Shown: positions 8,893 through 19,431, counted from the first letter of the stretch. The stretch: DNA of 64,000 nt from Agrococcus lahaulensis DSM 17612 (GCF_000425105.1 NZ_AULD01000006.1:1-64000); one strand, 5' to 3'. The notes: a model not told the origin generated them from the letters alone. Translations and numbers: made by a program.

Positions 8893-10172
8893 CCCGGCCA
8901 CGCGTCCCGAAGGACCCAGCCTGCCTCGGTGCTCATGACGAGCACCGAGGCAGGCTCGTCTCCGGACACGACCCGCAGCAGCCAGGCGTCGCCGAGCTGC
9001 TGCACGACCTCGAGCACCCCGTCGTCGGGCATGCGCCACGGCGCGGCGGCGGTGAGCAGGGGGCTGTCGGGATCGTGCAGCCCGACGAGGCACGCCGCGT
9101 CGCCCGCGTCGAGGCACGCCTCGCGCTCGGCGAGCAGCGCTGCCGCGCCCGCGACCGGGTCGCCCGTCACGGCGCCCGGCGCTTCCGGCCGGACCGCCGC
9201 TGCCGCCGACGGCGTGTCCGCCGGCTCGGCAGCGCCGACGGGAGACGGCATCGTCGCGGGATCCGCGGCGCCTGCGCCGGGAGGCCCGCTCCCGCCGAGG
9301 AGCGCCGCCGTCATGACGAGCGCGATCCCGCCCGCGCACCCGAGGGCCCAGTAGCGTGGCCGCACGGCGCGCGCCGCCGCCACGAGTCGAGCGGCGGACG
9401 GCGTGCCTCGCGGGAGCCGCTCGAGCAGCCGCGCGACGCGAGCCCACACCGCGTCGAGCCCGCTCGCCCGCTCGCGCGGGCGCATCCGCACCGGTGCCGC
9501 CGCGGCCCCCACCACCGGAGGGTCGAGCGCGAGCGGCAGCGCGGGCCAGGCGGCGATGAGCGCCGATGCCGCGGCAGCGAGGTCGCGGCGCTCGAGCGCA
9601 GCCTCGACCGCCTCCGGCAGCGGTTGCCCGCATGCGTCCGCGAGCAGCAGGGCGAGCTCGCGCCAGCCGAGCGCGTCGGCCGCGACGCCGTCGCTCGACT
9701 CGCGCCACGCCTCAGTGGGCCGCTCGGTCTCGCGGTGCGCGCCCTCGGCGGCGAGCAGCGGCGCGCCATCGACATCGACGCGCACGTCGTGGGCTGTGAC
9801 GGCGCCGGCGACGGCTCCGATCGCGTGCAGCGCGCCGAGCGCCGCCGCGATCGGTGCGAGCGCGGTGACGATCTCCCCCGGCTCCGGCTCGCCGCGCTCG
9901 AGCAGCCAGTCGGCGAGGTCGCGCGCCACGAGCTGCCGCACGATGACCACGCCCTCGTCGGTCGCGACGTCGATGACGGGCAGGAGGTGCTCGTGGTCGG
10001 CGAGCAGCAGGGCCTCCGCCTCGCGCGCGAGCGGCGCGTCACCGCCCGCGAGGGCGCGGTGCACCTCGACCCCGTGACCCGACGCATCCGCCACCCAGAC
10101 CTCGCGGTCGGCCGTCCGCCGCACGGCGCGGACGAGCGGGTAGCCGGCGATCGACGCTGCCTCGACTTCCAC
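8889..10172 (-). CDS. Membrane-anchored kinase-like protein lacking catalytic motifs (pseudokinase)
   Basis: Protein of 427 aa. The N-terminal ~200 residues follow the layout of a bacterial Ser/Thr kinase fold: a hinge-like stretch ([18 protein letters not shown]), then a helical C-lobe with [20 protein letters not shown] where the catalytic loop should be. The HxD catalytic aspartate, DFG and glycine-rich loop are not recognisable, so phosphotransfer is unlikely. One transmembrane segment (about 280-300, [18 protein letters not shown]) is followed by an Ala/Pro-rich linker and an extracytoplasmic domain with [20 protein letters not shown], as in proteins with a small C-terminal accessory domain. 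Start is GTG. Role unknown; a scaffold or sensor is possible. Confidence 0.65.
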   Translation of the reverse strand: MEVEAASIAGYPLVRAVRRTADREVWVADASGHGVEVHRALAGGDAPLAREAEALLLADHEHLLPVIDVATDEGVVIVRQLVARDLADWLLERGEPEPGEIVTALAPIAAALGALHAIGAVAGAVTAHDVRVDVDGAPLLAAEGAHRETERPTEAWRESSDGVAADALGWRELALLLADACGQPLPEAVEAALERRDLAAAASALIAAWPALPLALDPPVVGAAAAPVRMRPRERASGLDAVWARVARLLERLPRGTPSAARLVAAARAVRPRYWALGCAGGIALVMTAALLGGSGPPGAGAADPATMPSPVGAAEPADTPSAAAAVRPEAPGAVTGDPVAGAAALLAEREACLDAGDAACLVGLHDPDSPLLTAAAPWRMPDDGVLEVVQQLGDAWLLRVVSGDEPASVLVMSTEAGWVLRDAWPG

Positions 10173-10265
10173 GCCGCGACCATGCCACGACGGCCGGCGC
10201 GGGCGAGCGGGTCGCGCTCCCCGCTGTGGAGAGCGGAGGCCCCGCGCGCCGGTATCCTGGAGAGC

Positions 10266-10955
10266 ATGGCGCGCGAGACCGAGAAGGAGCCCGGCAGGCT
10301 CAAGACGATGTGGTCCATCTTCCAGATGACCCGCAAGAACGACAAGGCGGCGCTGCCGCTGATGCTGCTGGCCTTCCTCGGGCCGATCGTCGTCGTCGTC
10401 GTGCTCGCGATCGTGACGCAGCAGGACGTGCTGTGGTTCGTCCTCTGGGTGATCTCGGGCGTGCTCATCGGCCTGATGCTCATGATGATGACGCTCACCT
10501 GGCGGGCCGAGAAGATCGCGTTCTCGCAGATCGAGGGCCGCCCCGGCGCCGTGGGCGCCGTGCTGAAGAGCGGCCTCCGCGGCAACTGGTCGACGAGCGA
10601 GATGCCCGTCGCCGTCAACCCGCGCACGCAGGACGCCGTCTACCGCGCGGTCGGCAAGCCCGGCGTCGTGCTGATCGCCGAGGGCCCGCGCGAGCGCGTC
10701 GCGCGGCTCGTCGGCGAGGAGCAGCGCAAGCTCAAGCGGATCGTGCCGAACGTGCCGGTCAACGTGCTCGAGATCGGCCCCGACTCCTCGCTCGAGCTGC
10801 GCAAGATGACGAAGTCGATGCGTCGGCTGAAGAAGGTGCTGAGCCGCGCCGAGGTGATGGCGGTCGCGAACCGGCTCACCTCGCTCGGGCAGTCGAACCT
10901 GCCCATCCCGAAGGGCATCGATCCCCGCCGGGTGCGCCCCGGCCGGCCGCGCTGA
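10266..10955 (+). CDS. DUF4191 family membrane protein
   Basis: Protein of 229 aa with two adjacent transmembrane segments (about 30-50 and 58-77) and a long basic cytosolic C-terminal domain (KAVGKP-like core PVAVNPRTQDAVYRAVGKPG, ending in GRPR). This is the architecture of the conserved actinobacterial DUF4191 family, whose function is unknown. I start at the ATG 7 nt after TATCCT (10253-10258); the longer upstream frame is not protein-like. In many actinobacteria this gene sits beside lipA/lipB or glnA; here it is directly upstream of glnA1, separated by the GlnR operator. Confidence 0.85.
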   Translation: MARETEKEPGRLKTMWSIFQMTRKNDKAALPLMLLAFLGPIVVVVVLAIVTQQDVLWFVLWVISGVLIGLMLMMMTLTWRAEKIAFSQIEGRPGAVGAVLKSGLRGNWSTSEMPVAVNPRTQDAVYRAVGKPGVVLIAEGPRERVARLVGEEQRKLKRIVPNVPVNVLEIGPDSSLELRKMTKSMRRLKKVLSRAEVMAVANRLTSLGQSNLPIPKGIDPRRVRPGRPR

Positions 10956-10956
10956 C

Positions 10957-10994
10957 GTAACACCGCCGAAACATCGGCGTCACGGTCGGGCAAC
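10957..10994 (+). promoter_or_regulatory. GlnR operator in front of glnA1
   Basis: Four half-sites in the canonical GlnR spacing: GTAAC (10957), GAAAC (10968), GTCAC (10979) and GCAAC (10990), each separated by 6 nt. This matches the actinobacterial consensus GTNAC-N6-GAAAC repeated twice, with one deviation in the last half-site. A TAGCGT -10 element follows at 11005-11010, placing the operator over and just upstream of the -35 region. Nitrogen control of glnA1 by the response regulator GlnR is therefore expected; whether glnR is present cannot be seen in this window. Confidence 0.85.
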
Positions 10995-11055
10995 GGCTCC
11001 CGCGTAGCGTCGAGGCAAGGCATCCGCTCAACCGAAACGCCAAGTCAGGAGCACC

Positions 11056-12480
11056 ATGTTCAAGGACCCGTCCGAGGCCCTCGCCTTCATCAAGGACGAG
11101 GAGGTGAAGTTCCTCGACATCCGGTTCACCGACCTGCCCGGCGTGCAGCAGCACTTCAACATCCCCGCGTCGACGGTGGACGAGGAGTTCTTCTCGGTCG
11201 GCCAGCTCTTCGACGGCTCCTCGATCCGCGGCTTCGCGACCATCAACGAGTCCGACATGCAGCTCATCCCTGACGTGTCGACCGCGTACCTCGACCCGTT
11301 CCGCGAGCAGAAGACGCTCGTGATGATCTTCGACATCTACAACCCGCGCACGGGCGAGATCTACCACCGCGACCCGCGCCAGGTCGCGCACAAGGCCGAG
11401 CAGTACCTCGCCTCGACCGGCATCGCCGACACCGCGTTCTTCGCGCCCGAGGCCGAGTTCTACATCTTCGACGACGTGCGCTACTCGGTCACGCCGAACC
11501 AGTCGTTCCACTCGGTCGACTCGGAGGAGGGCGCCTGGAACACCGGGCGCGTCGAGGAGGGCGGCAACCTCGCCTACAAGACGTCCTACAAGGGCGGCTA
11601 CTTCCCCGTCTCCCCGGTCGACAAGCAGGCCGACCTGCGCGACGACATCTGCCTCAAGCTCGCGGGCATCGGCCTGCAGGTCGAGCGCAGCCACCACGAG
11701 GTCGGCACGGGCGGCCAGGCCGAGATCAACTACCGCTTCAACACGATGGTGAAGGCGGCCGACGAGATCCTCGCCTTCAAGTACATCGTCAAGAACACGG
11801 CGCTCGAGTGGGGCAAGACGGCGACCTTCATGCCGAAGCCCCTCTTCGGCGACAACGGCTCGGGCATGCACACGCACCAGTCGCTGTGGCTCGACGGCAA
11901 GCCGCTCTTCTTCGACGAGAACGGCTACGGCAACCTCTCCGACACGGCCCGCTGGTACATCGGCGGCCTGCTCGCGCACGCGCCGTCGGTGCTCGCGTTC
12001 ACGAACCCGTCGATCAACTCCTACCGCCGCCTCGTGAAGGGCTTCGAGGCGCCGGTCAACCTCGTCTACTCGGCGGGCAACCGCTCGGCGGCGATCCGCA
12101 TCCCGATCACGGGCTCGAACCCGAAGGCGAAGCGCATCGAGTTCCGCGCGCCCGACGCGGCGTCGAACCCGTACCTCGCGTTCGCGGCGCAGATGATGGC
12201 GGGCCTCGACGGCATCCGCAACCGCATCGAGCCGATGGACCCGATCGACAAGGACCTCTACGAGCTGCCGCCCGAGGAGGCCAAGGGCATCCCGCAGGTG
12301 CCGGGCACGCTCGAGGAGGCGCTCGTCGCGCTCGAGAACGACCACGAGTTCCTGCTCGAGGGCAACGTCTTCACGAAGGACCTCATCGACACGTGGATCT
12401 CGCTCAAGCGCGAGACCGAGATCCTGCCGATGGCCCTGCGCCCGCACCCGTACGAGTTCGAGCTCTACTACGGCGTCTGA
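11056..12480 (+). CDS. glnA: Glutamine synthetase type I (GlnA1)
   Basis: Dodecameric GSI-beta of 474 aa making glutamine from glutamate, ammonia and ATP. Motifs include [10 protein letters not shown] (early Asp50-type loop), [11 protein letters not shown], the ATP-binding [18 protein letters not shown], and the Arg/metal segment of the C-terminal third. The adenylylation loop [11 protein letters not shown] has the target tyrosine near residue 399, so activity can be controlled by GlnE, encoded at 13722-16646. The ribosome binding site AGGAG is 5 nt upstream of the ATG. It is transcribed alone between the GlnR operator and a strong terminator at 12493-12530. Confidence 0.97.
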   Translation: MFKDPSEALAFIKDEEVKFLDIRFTDLPGVQQHFNIPASTVDEEFFSVGQLFDGSSIRGFATINESDMQLIPDVSTAYLDPFREQKTLVMIFDIYNPRTGEIYHRDPRQVAHKAEQYLASTGIADTAFFAPEAEFYIFDDVRYSVTPNQSFHSVDSEEGAWNTGRVEEGGNLAYKTSYKGGYFPVSPVDKQADLRDDICLKLAGIGLQVERSHHEVGTGGQAEINYRFNTMVKAADEILAFKYIVKNTALEWGKTATFMPKPLFGDNGSGMHTHQSLWLDGKPLFFDENGYGNLSDTARWYIGGLLAHAPSVLAFTNPSINSYRRLVKGFEAPVNLVYSAGNRSAAIRIPITGSNPKAKRIEFRAPDAASNPYLAFAAQMMAGLDGIRNRIEPMDPIDKDLYELPPEEAKGIPQVPGTLEEALVALENDHEFLLEGNVFTKDLIDTWISLKRETEILPMALRPHPYEFELYYGV

Positions 12481-12492
12481 CGCACAGTGCTC

Positions 12493-12530
12493 GCGGCCCG
12501 GCTCTCCCGACCCTGGAGGAGCCGGGCCGC
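12493..12530 (+). terminator. Terminator of glnA1
   Basis: Perfect 12-bp stem, GCGGCCCGGCTC (12493-12504) with its complement at 12519-12530, and a 14-nt loop, 13 nt after the glnA1 stop. No U-tract follows, as is common in GC-rich actinobacteria. It lies 22 bp before the end of the convergent gene and may serve both. Confidence 0.8.
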
Positions 12531-12552
12531 TCGCACGTGCAGCGTGCGCTGC

Positions 12553-13311
12553 CTATGCCTCGATGGCCGTGATCGTTGCTAGGAGCGCCGCGTAGAGCAC
12601 GAGCGCGGTCACGAACCAGCCGAAGCTCGACCGGCGCGTGCTGGGGATCTCCTCCTTGAACACGTTGAGCAGCACGGAGCCGCCGAGCAGCGCGGTCAGC
12701 AGCGCCACGGCGACCGTGCTCACCGGGGCCGCGACGGCCGCAAGCACCCAGCCGACGAGCAGCGAAGCGGCGAGCAGGACGCGGCCGCTCGAGCGGAAGC
12801 GACGCGGGTAGTGCTCCGCGAGGCCTCGGTCCGTGAGCAGGAAGTGCAGGCCCATCGCGATCGCGAACAGGATCGCGAAGAGCAGGCCCGTCCGGACGCG
12901 CAGGATCATCGTGTAGGTGATCAGCGCGTTGTAGAGCATGAACGAGCCGAGGTGCAGCCAGTACACGCCAGCGGTGTCCCGGCCGTCGTCGCTGTGCCGC
13001 TCCGCGAGGCGCTCGAGCCCGTAGAACGCGGTGAACCCGGCGAGCGCGACGAGGAAGATGGCGAGCTCGAGCAGGGGTGTCGGCTCCACGACGTCCGAGA
13101 GCGCCTCGCCCACCGCTTCGTTGCCCGAGGCGAGCTCCGGCAGCAGGTGCAGGAAGACGTACGCGACCGCGAGTCCGCCGGCGAAGGACCCCATGGCGCG
13201 CTCGGGCACGAGCGGCAACGACCGGATGCGCGGAGCTGCGAGATGCAGGACGGCCAGCAGGACCGTGAGGGCGAACGCGATCCATGTGCTCTCAGCGACG
13301 CCGAGATCCAT
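12553..13311 (-). CDS. ZIP-like integral membrane protein
   Basis: Protein of 252 aa with about eight hydrophobic segments. Two features recall the ZIP metal-transporter fold: HLLPEL near residue 57, after a TM segment, and the late LLNVFKEEIPSTRRSSFGWF, similar to the HxxxE-containing helix region of ZIP relatives although the histidine is replaced by Asn-Val-Phe-Lys-Glu-Glu. A central WLHLGSFMLYNALITYTMIL resembles the His-x-x-x-x-Asn helix. Metal transport is therefore possible but the key residues are only partly kept. It is 12 bp upstream of the zinc-ribbon gene end and is probably monocistronic. Confidence 0.6.
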   Translation of the reverse strand: MDLGVAESTWIAFALTVLLAVLHLAAPRIRSLPLVPERAMGSFAGGLAVAYVFLHLLPELASGNEAVGEALSDVVEPTPLLELAIFLVALAGFTAFYGLERLAERHSDDGRDTAGVYWLHLGSFMLYNALITYTMILRVRTGLLFAILFAIAMGLHFLLTDRGLAEHYPRRFRSSGRVLLAASLLVGWVLAAVAAPVSTVAVALLTALLGGSVLLNVFKEEIPSTRRSSFGWFVTALVLYAALLATITAIEA

Positions 13312-13323
13312 GGCAGCGCTCGC

Positions 13324-13527
13324 TCAGGCGGGGACGGCGTAGCCGCAGATCGGGCACGCCTCGAACTCGCGCTTGCCCCAGCGCGCGATGGGGATGAAGA
13401 AGAGCGTGAAGCGCTTCGACTCGCGGATGCGGCGCCACACCGCGGTGTTGTTGCAGTTGACGCACGTGCGGGTCAGCCCGGGGCCGACCTCCTCCTGCTT
13501 GGGGCCGAAGCCGAAGATGAAGAACAT
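13324..13527 (-). CDS. Small zinc-ribbon protein
   Basis: A 67-aa protein whose likely zinc ligands are two pairs: TCVNCNN (C22, C25) and ACPICGY (C58, C61), around a basic middle with a short hydrophobic patch ([12 protein letters not shown]). This is the usual form of the small 'zinc-ribbon domain-containing protein' found singly in actinobacteria; the function is unknown. I start at the internal ATG complementary to 13525-13527, since the upstream extension of the frame is not protein-like. The frame ends 12 bp before the start of the ZIP-like gene (same strand), so it may be expressed with it. Confidence 0.8.
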   Translation of the reverse strand: MFFIFGFGPKQEEVGPGLTRTCVNCNNTAVWRRIRESKRFTLFFIPIARWGKREFEACPICGYAVPA

Positions 13528-13581
13528 CGCGCCAGCGTAGGGACGGAGCCTGCGAGCTTCCCCTGGCCACCGGTCACGTTG

Positions 13582-13704
13582 GGTGGCACCGAATCGTCGC
13601 CTGGCCCCGACACGAGCGACGAATCGGTACCACCCCGCCGAGTGACACGCTCGGGGAGGTACCGGATGGTCGCCTCGGCTCGCGCCAGGCGACCAATCCG
13701 CACC
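13582..13704. repeat. Pair of related palindromes downstream of glnE
   Basis: Two consecutive imperfect palindromes. The first pairs 13582-13600 with 13616-13634 (17 of 19 positions). The second pairs 13658-13674 with 13688-13704 (13 of 17). Both share the arm theme GGTACCGGAT-GGTCGCC with variants, so they look like two copies of one REP-like element in opposite degrees of decay. They lie between the glnE stop (13722) and the zinc-ribbon gene and may terminate glnE transcription. Confidence 0.6.
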
Positions 13705-13721
13705 ACCCGCGAGAGCGCCGG

Positions 13722-16646
13722 TCAGGCGTCGTAGAAGAGGCGGTCGAAGACGCGGCGCGATCGCCGGGTGACCGCGAGGTAGTGCTCCTCGAGCGCGAGC
13801 GCCGACCGGGCCGGCATGCCGATGAGCCGGGCGACCGCCTCGAGCTCGGTGCGGTCGTTCGGCAGCACGTCGATCGTGCGCGCGCGGGCGAGCGCGAGCC
13901 CGTTGCGGATGCGGGTCGCGAGCGACCACGCCTCCCGCAGGATCTCCGCATCGCGATCGCTGATGAGGTCGGCGCGGGCAGCGGCAGCCAGGGCCTCGAG
14001 CGTCGACGGCGTCCGCAGGCTCGGCTCATGGCCCGCGTGCTGCAGCTGCAGCAGCTGCACGAGCCACTCGACGTCGCTGAGCGCCCCGTCGCCCAGCTTG
14101 AGGTGGCGGCGTCGGTCGGCGTTCTTCGGCAGCCGCTCCGACTCGACGCGCGCCTTGATGCGCCGCACCTCGCGGGCGGCCGCGGCGGGCAGCTCCTGCG
14201 GGTAGCGGCGCTCGTCGATGATCGCCATGAGCTCCGCCGCGAGCTCGGCGTCGCCCGCGAACGGCCGCGCACGCAGGAGCGCCTGCGCCTCCCACGGCTC
14301 CGACCAGCGCTCGTAGTAGGCGCGGTAGCTCTCGAGGGTGCGCACGATCGGGCCCTGGCGTCCTTCGGGCCGGAGCGCCGCATCCAGCTCGAACGGCAGC
14401 GTCGGGTCGGCGAGCGTCTCCTGCACCTTGCGGATGACGGTCGTCGCGACCGCGATCGGGTCGCCCTCGCCGACCGCGACGTGCATGACGTCGATGTCGC
14501 TGCCGAAGCCGATCTCGCGGCCGCCCGTGCGCCCGAGCGTGATGGTCGCGAGCCGGAGCCCCTCCGGCGTGTGGAGCGTCAGCGCCGCGTCGACGAGCGC
14601 CGCCGCGATCGCGGTGAGCGCGACGCCGACGGTCGACTCGTCGATGCGCTGGAGCGCGCTCGCCATCGCGACGCGCAGGTGCTCGCGGCGGCGGAGGGAC
14701 CGCAGCGCCGTGCGCAGCGCCTCCCGGTCGTCGCGGTGCCGGGCGAGCACGGCGGCCGCCTCCTCGCGGAGCGACTCCTCCGAGCGCGGCCGCAGCTGCT
14801 CGTCGCCGTCGAGCCACGACGCGGCCTCGGGGATGCGCTCCATGAGGGAGCCGATGAGCCGCGACGACGAGAGCAGCCGCGTGAGCCGGCGGGCGGCGAC
14901 CGGCGAGTCGCGCAGCATGCGGAGGAACCACGGGCTCTCGCCGAGCGCCTCGCTCAGCCGCCGGAACGCGAGCAGCCCCATGTCGGGGTCGACGCCCTCG
15001 GCGAACCAGCCGAGCAGCACCGGCAGCAGCAGCCGCTGGATCTGCGCGCGGCGCGTCACGCCGCCCGTGAGCTCGGCGATGTGGCCCAGCGCGCCGCGCG
15101 CGTCGGCGTAGCCGGAGGCCTCGAGCCGCTTCGCCGCGTGCTCGGGCGTGAGCCGCACGTCGTCGTGGCCGAGCGAGGCGACGGCGCCGAGCAGCGGCCG
15201 GTAGAAGAGCCGCTCGTGCAGCGACCGCACCGCCCGGCGCACCGCTTGCCAGCGCTCGGTGAGCGCGTCGGCGTCGGGCAGGCCCGCCGAGCGCGCGAGC
15301 CGTCGCAGCTCGTCGGGCTCGACCGGCATGAGGTGCGTGCGACGCATCCGCCAGAACTGGATGCGGTGCTCGAGCACGCGCAGGAACCGGTAGTGCGCGC
15401 TGAACTCGTCCCGGTCTGCGCGACCGATGATGCCGAGCTCGGCGAGCGCGTCGAGCGCCTCGAGCGTGCCGCGCTGCCGCACCGACTCGTCGTCGGCGCC
15501 GTGCACGAGCTGCAGCAGCTGCACGGTGAACTCGATGTCGCGCAGGCCCCCTGGCCCGAGCTTCAGCTGCCGCGCGACCTCATCGGCCGGGATGTGCTCG
15601 CTCACGCGTTCGCGCATCCGCTGCACCGACTCGACGAAGCCCTCGCGGCTCGACGACTCCCACACCTTCGATCGCACGGCGGCCTCGTAGGCGGTGCCGA
15701 GCTCCGCGTCGCCCGCGACCGCGCGCGCCTTGAGCAGCGCCTGGAACTCCCACGACTTGGCCCAGCGCTCGTAGTAGGCGACGTGCGAGGCGAGCGTGCG
15801 CGTGAGCGCGCCGTCCTTGCCCTCGGGCCGCAGGTTCGCGTCGACCTCCCACAGCGGCGGCGCCTTCTGGAACTGCGCGCACGCGGCGGTCGTCTCGCGT
15901 GCGAGCAGCGTCGCGATCTGCGTCGCCCTCGGGTCCTCGACGCCGTCGGCCTCGTGCACCCAGATGACGTCGACGTCGCTGAGGTAGTTGAGCTCGCGCG
16001 CGCCGGTCTTCCCCATCGCGACGACCGCGAGCCGCACGCGATCGGCGTCCTCGCCGTACCGCTCGCGCGCGGCGGCGCGGGCGATCGCGAGGCCCGCCTC
16101 GAGCGCGGCCGCAGCGAGGTCGGCGAGCGCGGCCGAGACGACATCGACCGAGGCAGCCGGGTCGTCGAGGCCGAGGTCCCACGCGACGAGCTCGGTGAGG
16201 TGGCGGCGGTAGCGGCCGCGCATCGCGGCGATCGCCTCATCCCTCGGCTTCCGCGCGATGCCGGCGGATGCGTCGACCGACTCGAGCAGGCTGTCGACGT
16301 AGCGCTCGGCGGGCGCGGGCGGCATCGGCCGGGCGGCGACGTCGAGGTCCTCGGCGTGCCGCTCGAGGTGCTCGGCGATCCCGATCGAGCCGCCGAGCAC
16401 CCGCAGGAGCGACTCGAGCGAGCCCGCGTCGGCGAGCGCCTCGTCGAGCGAGACGCCGGCGCGCTCGAGCCGCACCGCCCACTCGATGGCCGTGTCGGGG
16501 TCGGCGGCGCGAGCCGCGGCCTCGACGAGGGCCGTCCTGCCCGTGCCCCGCCACGCATCCGGAAGCTCCTCGAGGCATGCCGCGGCTCGGCTCGGCTCGC
16601 GGAACCCGAGCTGCGCCAGTCGAGCGCGCGGCGACGGGATGCGCAT
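13722..16646 (-). CDS. glnE: Bifunctional glutamine synthetase adenylyltransferase/deadenylylase
   Basis: Protein of 974 aa, normal length, with two nucleotidyltransferase halves. The N-terminal (deadenylylating in known enzymes) half has [20 protein letters not shown] near residue 210. The C-terminal (adenylylating) half has [20 protein letters not shown] near residue 700. Each half has its own [12 protein letters not shown] / [12 protein letters not shown] helper motif. It modifies the tyrosine present in GlnA1 to lower activity under nitrogen excess. It starts 3 bp after the glnA2 stop, so glnA2-glnE are one operon. Confidence 0.97.
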   Translation of the reverse strand: MRIPSPRARLAQLGFREPSRAAACLEELPDAWRGTGRTALVEAAARAADPDTAIEWAVRLERAGVSLDEALADAGSLESLLRVLGGSIGIAEHLERHAEDLDVAARPMPPAPAERYVDSLLESVDASAGIARKPRDEAIAAMRGRYRRHLTELVAWDLGLDDPAASVDVVSAALADLAAAALEAGLAIARAAARERYGEDADRVRLAVVAMGKTGARELNYLSDVDVIWVHEADGVEDPRATQIATLLARETTAACAQFQKAPPLWEVDANLRPEGKDGALTRTLASHVAYYERWAKSWEFQALLKARAVAGDAELGTAYEAAVRSKVWESSSREGFVESVQRMRERVSEHIPADEVARQLKLGPGGLRDIEFTVQLLQLVHGADDESVRQRGTLEALDALAELGIIGRADRDEFSAHYRFLRVLEHRIQFWRMRRTHLMPVEPDELRRLARSAGLPDADALTERWQAVRRAVRSLHERLFYRPLLGAVASLGHDDVRLTPEHAAKRLEASGYADARGALGHIAELTGGVTRRAQIQRLLLPVLLGWFAEGVDPDMGLLAFRRLSEALGESPWFLRMLRDSPVAARRLTRLLSSSRLIGSLMERIPEAASWLDGDEQLRPRSEESLREEAAAVLARHRDDREALRTALRSLRRREHLRVAMASALQRIDESTVGVALTAIAAALVDAALTLHTPEGLRLATITLGRTGGREIGFGSDIDVMHVAVGEGDPIAVATTVIRKVQETLADPTLPFELDAALRPEGRQGPIVRTLESYRAYYERWSEPWEAQALLRARPFAGDAELAAELMAIIDERRYPQELPAAAAREVRRIKARVESERLPKNADRRRHLKLGDGALSDVEWLVQLLQLQHAGHEPSLRTPSTLEALAAAARADLISDRDAEILREAWSLATRIRNGLALARARTIDVLPNDRTELEAVARLIGMPARSALALEEHYLAVTRRSRRVFDRLFYDA

Positions 16647-16649
16647 GCG

Positions 16650-17981
16650 TTAGAGCGAGAGGAGGTTCGACTCGAGCTCGACGCGCGTCACCTGGGCGCG
16701 GTAGCGCTGCCAGTCCTCGCGCTTGTTGCGCAGGAAGTACTCGAAGACCTGCTCGCCGAGCGTCTCGGCGACGAGCTCCGACTCCTCCATGTGCTGCAGC
16801 GCCCGGTCGAGGCTCGCCGGCAGCGGCGTGAAGCCGAGCGCGCGCCGCTCGCGGTCGGAGAGCGCCCACACGTCGTCGGTCGCCTCCTCGGGCAGCTCGT
16901 AGCCCTCCTCGATGCCCTTGAGCCCCGCCGCGAGCAGCACCGAGAACGCGAGGTAGGGGTTGGCCGCCGAGTCGAGCCCGCGGTACTCGACGCGCGCCGA
17001 CTGGGCCTTGTTGGGCTTCGAGAGCGGCACGCGCACGAGCGCGGAGCGGTTGTTGTGGCCCCACGAGACGTAGCTCGGCGCCTCGTCGCCCGACCACATG
17101 CGCTTGTAGGAGTTGACGAACTGGTTCGTCACCGCCGTGAACTCCGGCGCGTGGTGCAGGAGGCCCGCGACGAACTGCCGGCCGACCTTCGAGAGCTGGT
17201 ACTGCCCGGCGGGGTCGTGGAAGGCGTTCCGCTCCCCCTCGAACAGCGACATGTGGGTGTGCATGCCGCTGCCGGGCTGTCCCTCGAAGGGCTTCGGCAT
17301 GAAGGTCGCGTAGACGCCCTCCTGGATCGCGACCTCCTTGACGACCGTGCGGAAGGTCATGATGTTGTCGGCGGTCGAGAGTGCATCGGCGTAGCGCAGG
17401 TCGATCTCGTTCTGGCCGGGGCCCGCCTCGTGGTGGCTGAACTCGACCGAGATGCCGATGTCCTCGAGCATGCGCACGCTCGCGCGGCGGAAGTCGTGGG
17501 CGGTGCCGCCGGGCACGTTGTCGAAGTAGCCGGCGCGGTCGACGGGCTCGGGGTGATGCACGTCGGCCGACTTGAGCAGGTAGAACTCGCACTCGGGATG
17601 CGTGTAGAAGCTGAACCCGAGGTCGGCGGCCTTCGCGAGCGTGCGCTTGAGCACGTGCCGCGGGTCGGCGGCGGCCGGCTGCCCGTCGGGCGTCGCGATG
17701 TCGCAGAACATGCGCGCGGTCGGGTCGATCTCGCCGCGCCACGGCAGCACCTGGAACGTCGACGGGTCGGCCTTCGCGATGACGTCGGCCTCGGAGGAGC
17801 GCGAGAGCCCCTCGATCGACGAGCCGTCGATGCCGAGCCCCTCGGTGAAGGCGCCCTCGACCTCGGCAGGCGCGATCGCCACCGACTTCAGCGTGCCCAG
17901 CACATCCGTGAACCACAGCCGCACGAACTTGACGCCGCGCTCCTCGATCGTCCGGAGCACGAAGTCCCGCTGCTTGTCCAT
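16650..17981 (-). CDS. glnA2: Glutamine synthetase type I, second copy (GlnA2)
   Basis: GSI enzyme of 443 aa. It has [38 protein letters not shown] and [11 protein letters not shown], the usual substrate and nucleotide motifs. At the position of the adenylylation loop it reads [12 protein letters not shown], with Trp where GlnA1 has Tyr (my alignment by eye), so it is probably not a GlnE substrate despite sharing an operon with glnE. I start at the ATG after AGAAGGGG; the longer frame upstream is antisense to panB. Secondary GlnA proteins of actinobacteria can also have polyamine or other ligase roles, but the full active-site set here supports glutamine synthesis. Confidence 0.93.
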   Translation of the reverse strand: MDKQRDFVLRTIEERGVKFVRLWFTDVLGTLKSVAIAPAEVEGAFTEGLGIDGSSIEGLSRSSEADVIAKADPSTFQVLPWRGEIDPTARMFCDIATPDGQPAAADPRHVLKRTLAKAADLGFSFYTHPECEFYLLKSADVHHPEPVDRAGYFDNVPGGTAHDFRRASVRMLEDIGISVEFSHHEAGPGQNEIDLRYADALSTADNIMTFRTVVKEVAIQEGVYATFMPKPFEGQPGSGMHTHMSLFEGERNAFHDPAGQYQLSKVGRQFVAGLLHHAPEFTAVTNQFVNSYKRMWSGDEAPSYVSWGHNNRSALVRVPLSKPNKAQSARVEYRGLDSAANPYLAFSVLLAAGLKGIEEGYELPEEATDDVWALSDRERRALGFTPLPASLDRALQHMEESELVAETLGEQVFEYFLRNKREDWQRYRAQVTRVELESNLLSL

Positions 17982-18047
17982 CCGAGTCCCCTTCTGAAGG
18001 CCTGCCCTCAGGCTAGTGGGCGCGCGGCTGTCGATAGGCTCGGCCGC

Positions 18048-18908
18048 ATGGCATTCAGCGAGAGCGCCCAGGAGCCCGCAGCGCCCTACGGCGGCGCGGC
18101 CTCGAGCCCCAAGCGCGTCAGGATCCGGCACTTCCAGCAGGCGAAGCGCGACGGGGTGAAGATCGTCGGGCTCACGAGCTACGACTACCTCTCCGCCGGC
18201 ATCTTCGACCGCGCCGGGATCGACTTCCTGCTCGTGGGCGACTCGGCCGGCAACACCGTCTTCGGCTACGACACGACACTGCCGGTGACGGTCGACGAGC
18301 TCATCCCCCTCACCCGCGCCGTCGCGCGCGGCGCGAAGCGGGCGCTCGTCGTCGCCGACCTGCCCTTCGGCTCCTACGAGACGAACCCGCGCGAGGCGGT
18401 GCACACCGCGATCCGCTTCATGAAGGAGACCGGCGCGCACGCCGTCAAGCTCGAGGGCGGCGAGCGCTCGGCCGAGCAGATCCGCCACATCGTCGAGGCC
18501 GGCATCCCCGTCATGGCGCACGTCGGCTTCACCCCCCAGGCCGAGCACGGCCTCGGCGGCCACGTCATCCAGGGCCGCGGCGAGGAGGGCGCCGAGAAGC
18601 TGCTGCGCGACGCGAAGGCCGTCGAGGCGGCGGGCGCGTTCGCGGTCGTGCTCGAGATGGTGCCGTCGGAGTCGGCCCGCGCGGTGACCGAGGCGCTCAC
18701 GATCCCGACGATCTCGGTCGGCGCCGGCCCGCACTGCGACGGGCAGCTGCTCGTCTGGACCGACTGGGCGGGCTTCACGACCGGGCGCATCCCGCGCTTC
18801 GTGAAGCAGTACGCGCAGATCGGCAAGGACCTCGAGGATGCGGCGAACGCGTTCCGCGAGGACGTCTCCTCGGGCGCCTATCCGGCGCCGGAGCACGAGT
18901 ACGAGTAG
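18048..18908 (+). CDS. panB: 3-methyl-2-oxobutanoate hydroxymethyltransferase
   Basis: Pantothenate-pathway enzyme of 286 aa that transfers a hydroxymethyl group from methylene-THF to 2-oxoisovalerate. The family motifs are visible: [39 protein letters not shown] (metal-binding Asp), [18 protein letters not shown] and [11 protein letters not shown] basic 30-residue N-terminal extension is usual in actinobacteria. The ATG at 18048 lies 7 nt after TAGGCT (18035-18040) with no Shine-Dalgarno, so a leaderless transcript is likely. It is divergent from glnA2. Confidence 0.96.
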   Translation: MAFSESAQEPAAPYGGAASSPKRVRIRHFQQAKRDGVKIVGLTSYDYLSAGIFDRAGIDFLLVGDSAGNTVFGYDTTLPVTVDELIPLTRAVARGAKRALVVADLPFGSYETNPREAVHTAIRFMKETGAHAVKLEGGERSAEQIRHIVEAGIPVMAHVGFTPQAEHGLGGHVIQGRGEEGAEKLLRDAKAVEAAGAFAVVLEMVPSESARAVTEALTIPTISVGAGPHCDGQLLVWTDWAGFTTGRIPRFVKQYAQIGKDLEDAANAFREDVSSGAYPAPEHEYE

Positions 18909-18921
18909 CCGAGCGAGCACC

Positions 18922-19431
18922 GTGCGCATCGCCCTGCTCCTCCGCGGCGTGAACGTCGGCGGTGTGACCGTGCGATCGGCCGACCTCAAGGCGCTGCTCG
19001 AGGATGCGGGGCTCGACGACGTCGTGACCGTGCTCGCGAGCGGCAACGCCGTGGTCACGGCGGCGGATGCGTCGGCCGCGGCTCGTGCGGCGGAGGCCGC
19101 GCTCGAGGCGCGGTACGGCCGGCGCATCCGCGTGCTGGGCGTCGAGATCGATGACCTCGAGCGCATCATCGCCGACTACCCGCACGAGGAGGACGACGAG
19201 CACACGCCCTACGTCGTGTTCGAGCTCGAGCCGGGGATCGCCGCCGAGCTCGCGGCGCTCGAGCCGGGCGAGGGCGAGGCGATCGCCGCGGGCGACGGTG
19301 TCGTCCACTGGTCGAACCCGAAGGGCACGACGCTGTCGAGCCCCTTCGGCAAGGCGCTCGAGCGACAGGCGAAGGACCGCGTCACGACCCGCAACCTCCG
19401 CACGCTGCGCCGCATCGTCGCGGTCGCCTGA
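18922..19431 (+). CDS. DUF1697 family protein
   Basis: Protein of 169 aa of the DUF1697 family: it opens with RIALLLRGVNVGGV, continues with LLEDAGLDDVVTVLASGNAV and ends with VTTRNLRTLRRIV, the three hallmarks of this family. Function is unknown. I start at GTG 18922, 13 bp after the panB stop, because it gives the standard family N-terminus; a longer frame overlapping panB exists but is not needed. Probably co-transcribed with panB. Its TGA stop is the first three bases of the repeat region that follows (TGATCGAG). Confidence 0.85.
   Translation: MRIALLLRGVNVGGVTVRSADLKALLEDAGLDDVVTVLASGNAVVTAADASAAARAAEAALEARYGRRIRVLGVEIDDLERIIADYPHEEDDEHTPYVVFELEPGIAAELAALEPGEGEAIAAGDGVVHWSNPKGTTLSSPFGKALERQAKDRVTTRNLRTLRRIVAVA

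Noticed and set aside
13782-18908. Plus-strand frame of 1708 codons over glnE, glnA2 and panB
   Set aside because: Only its last 286 codons (panB) are real; the remainder is antisense to glnE and glnA2.
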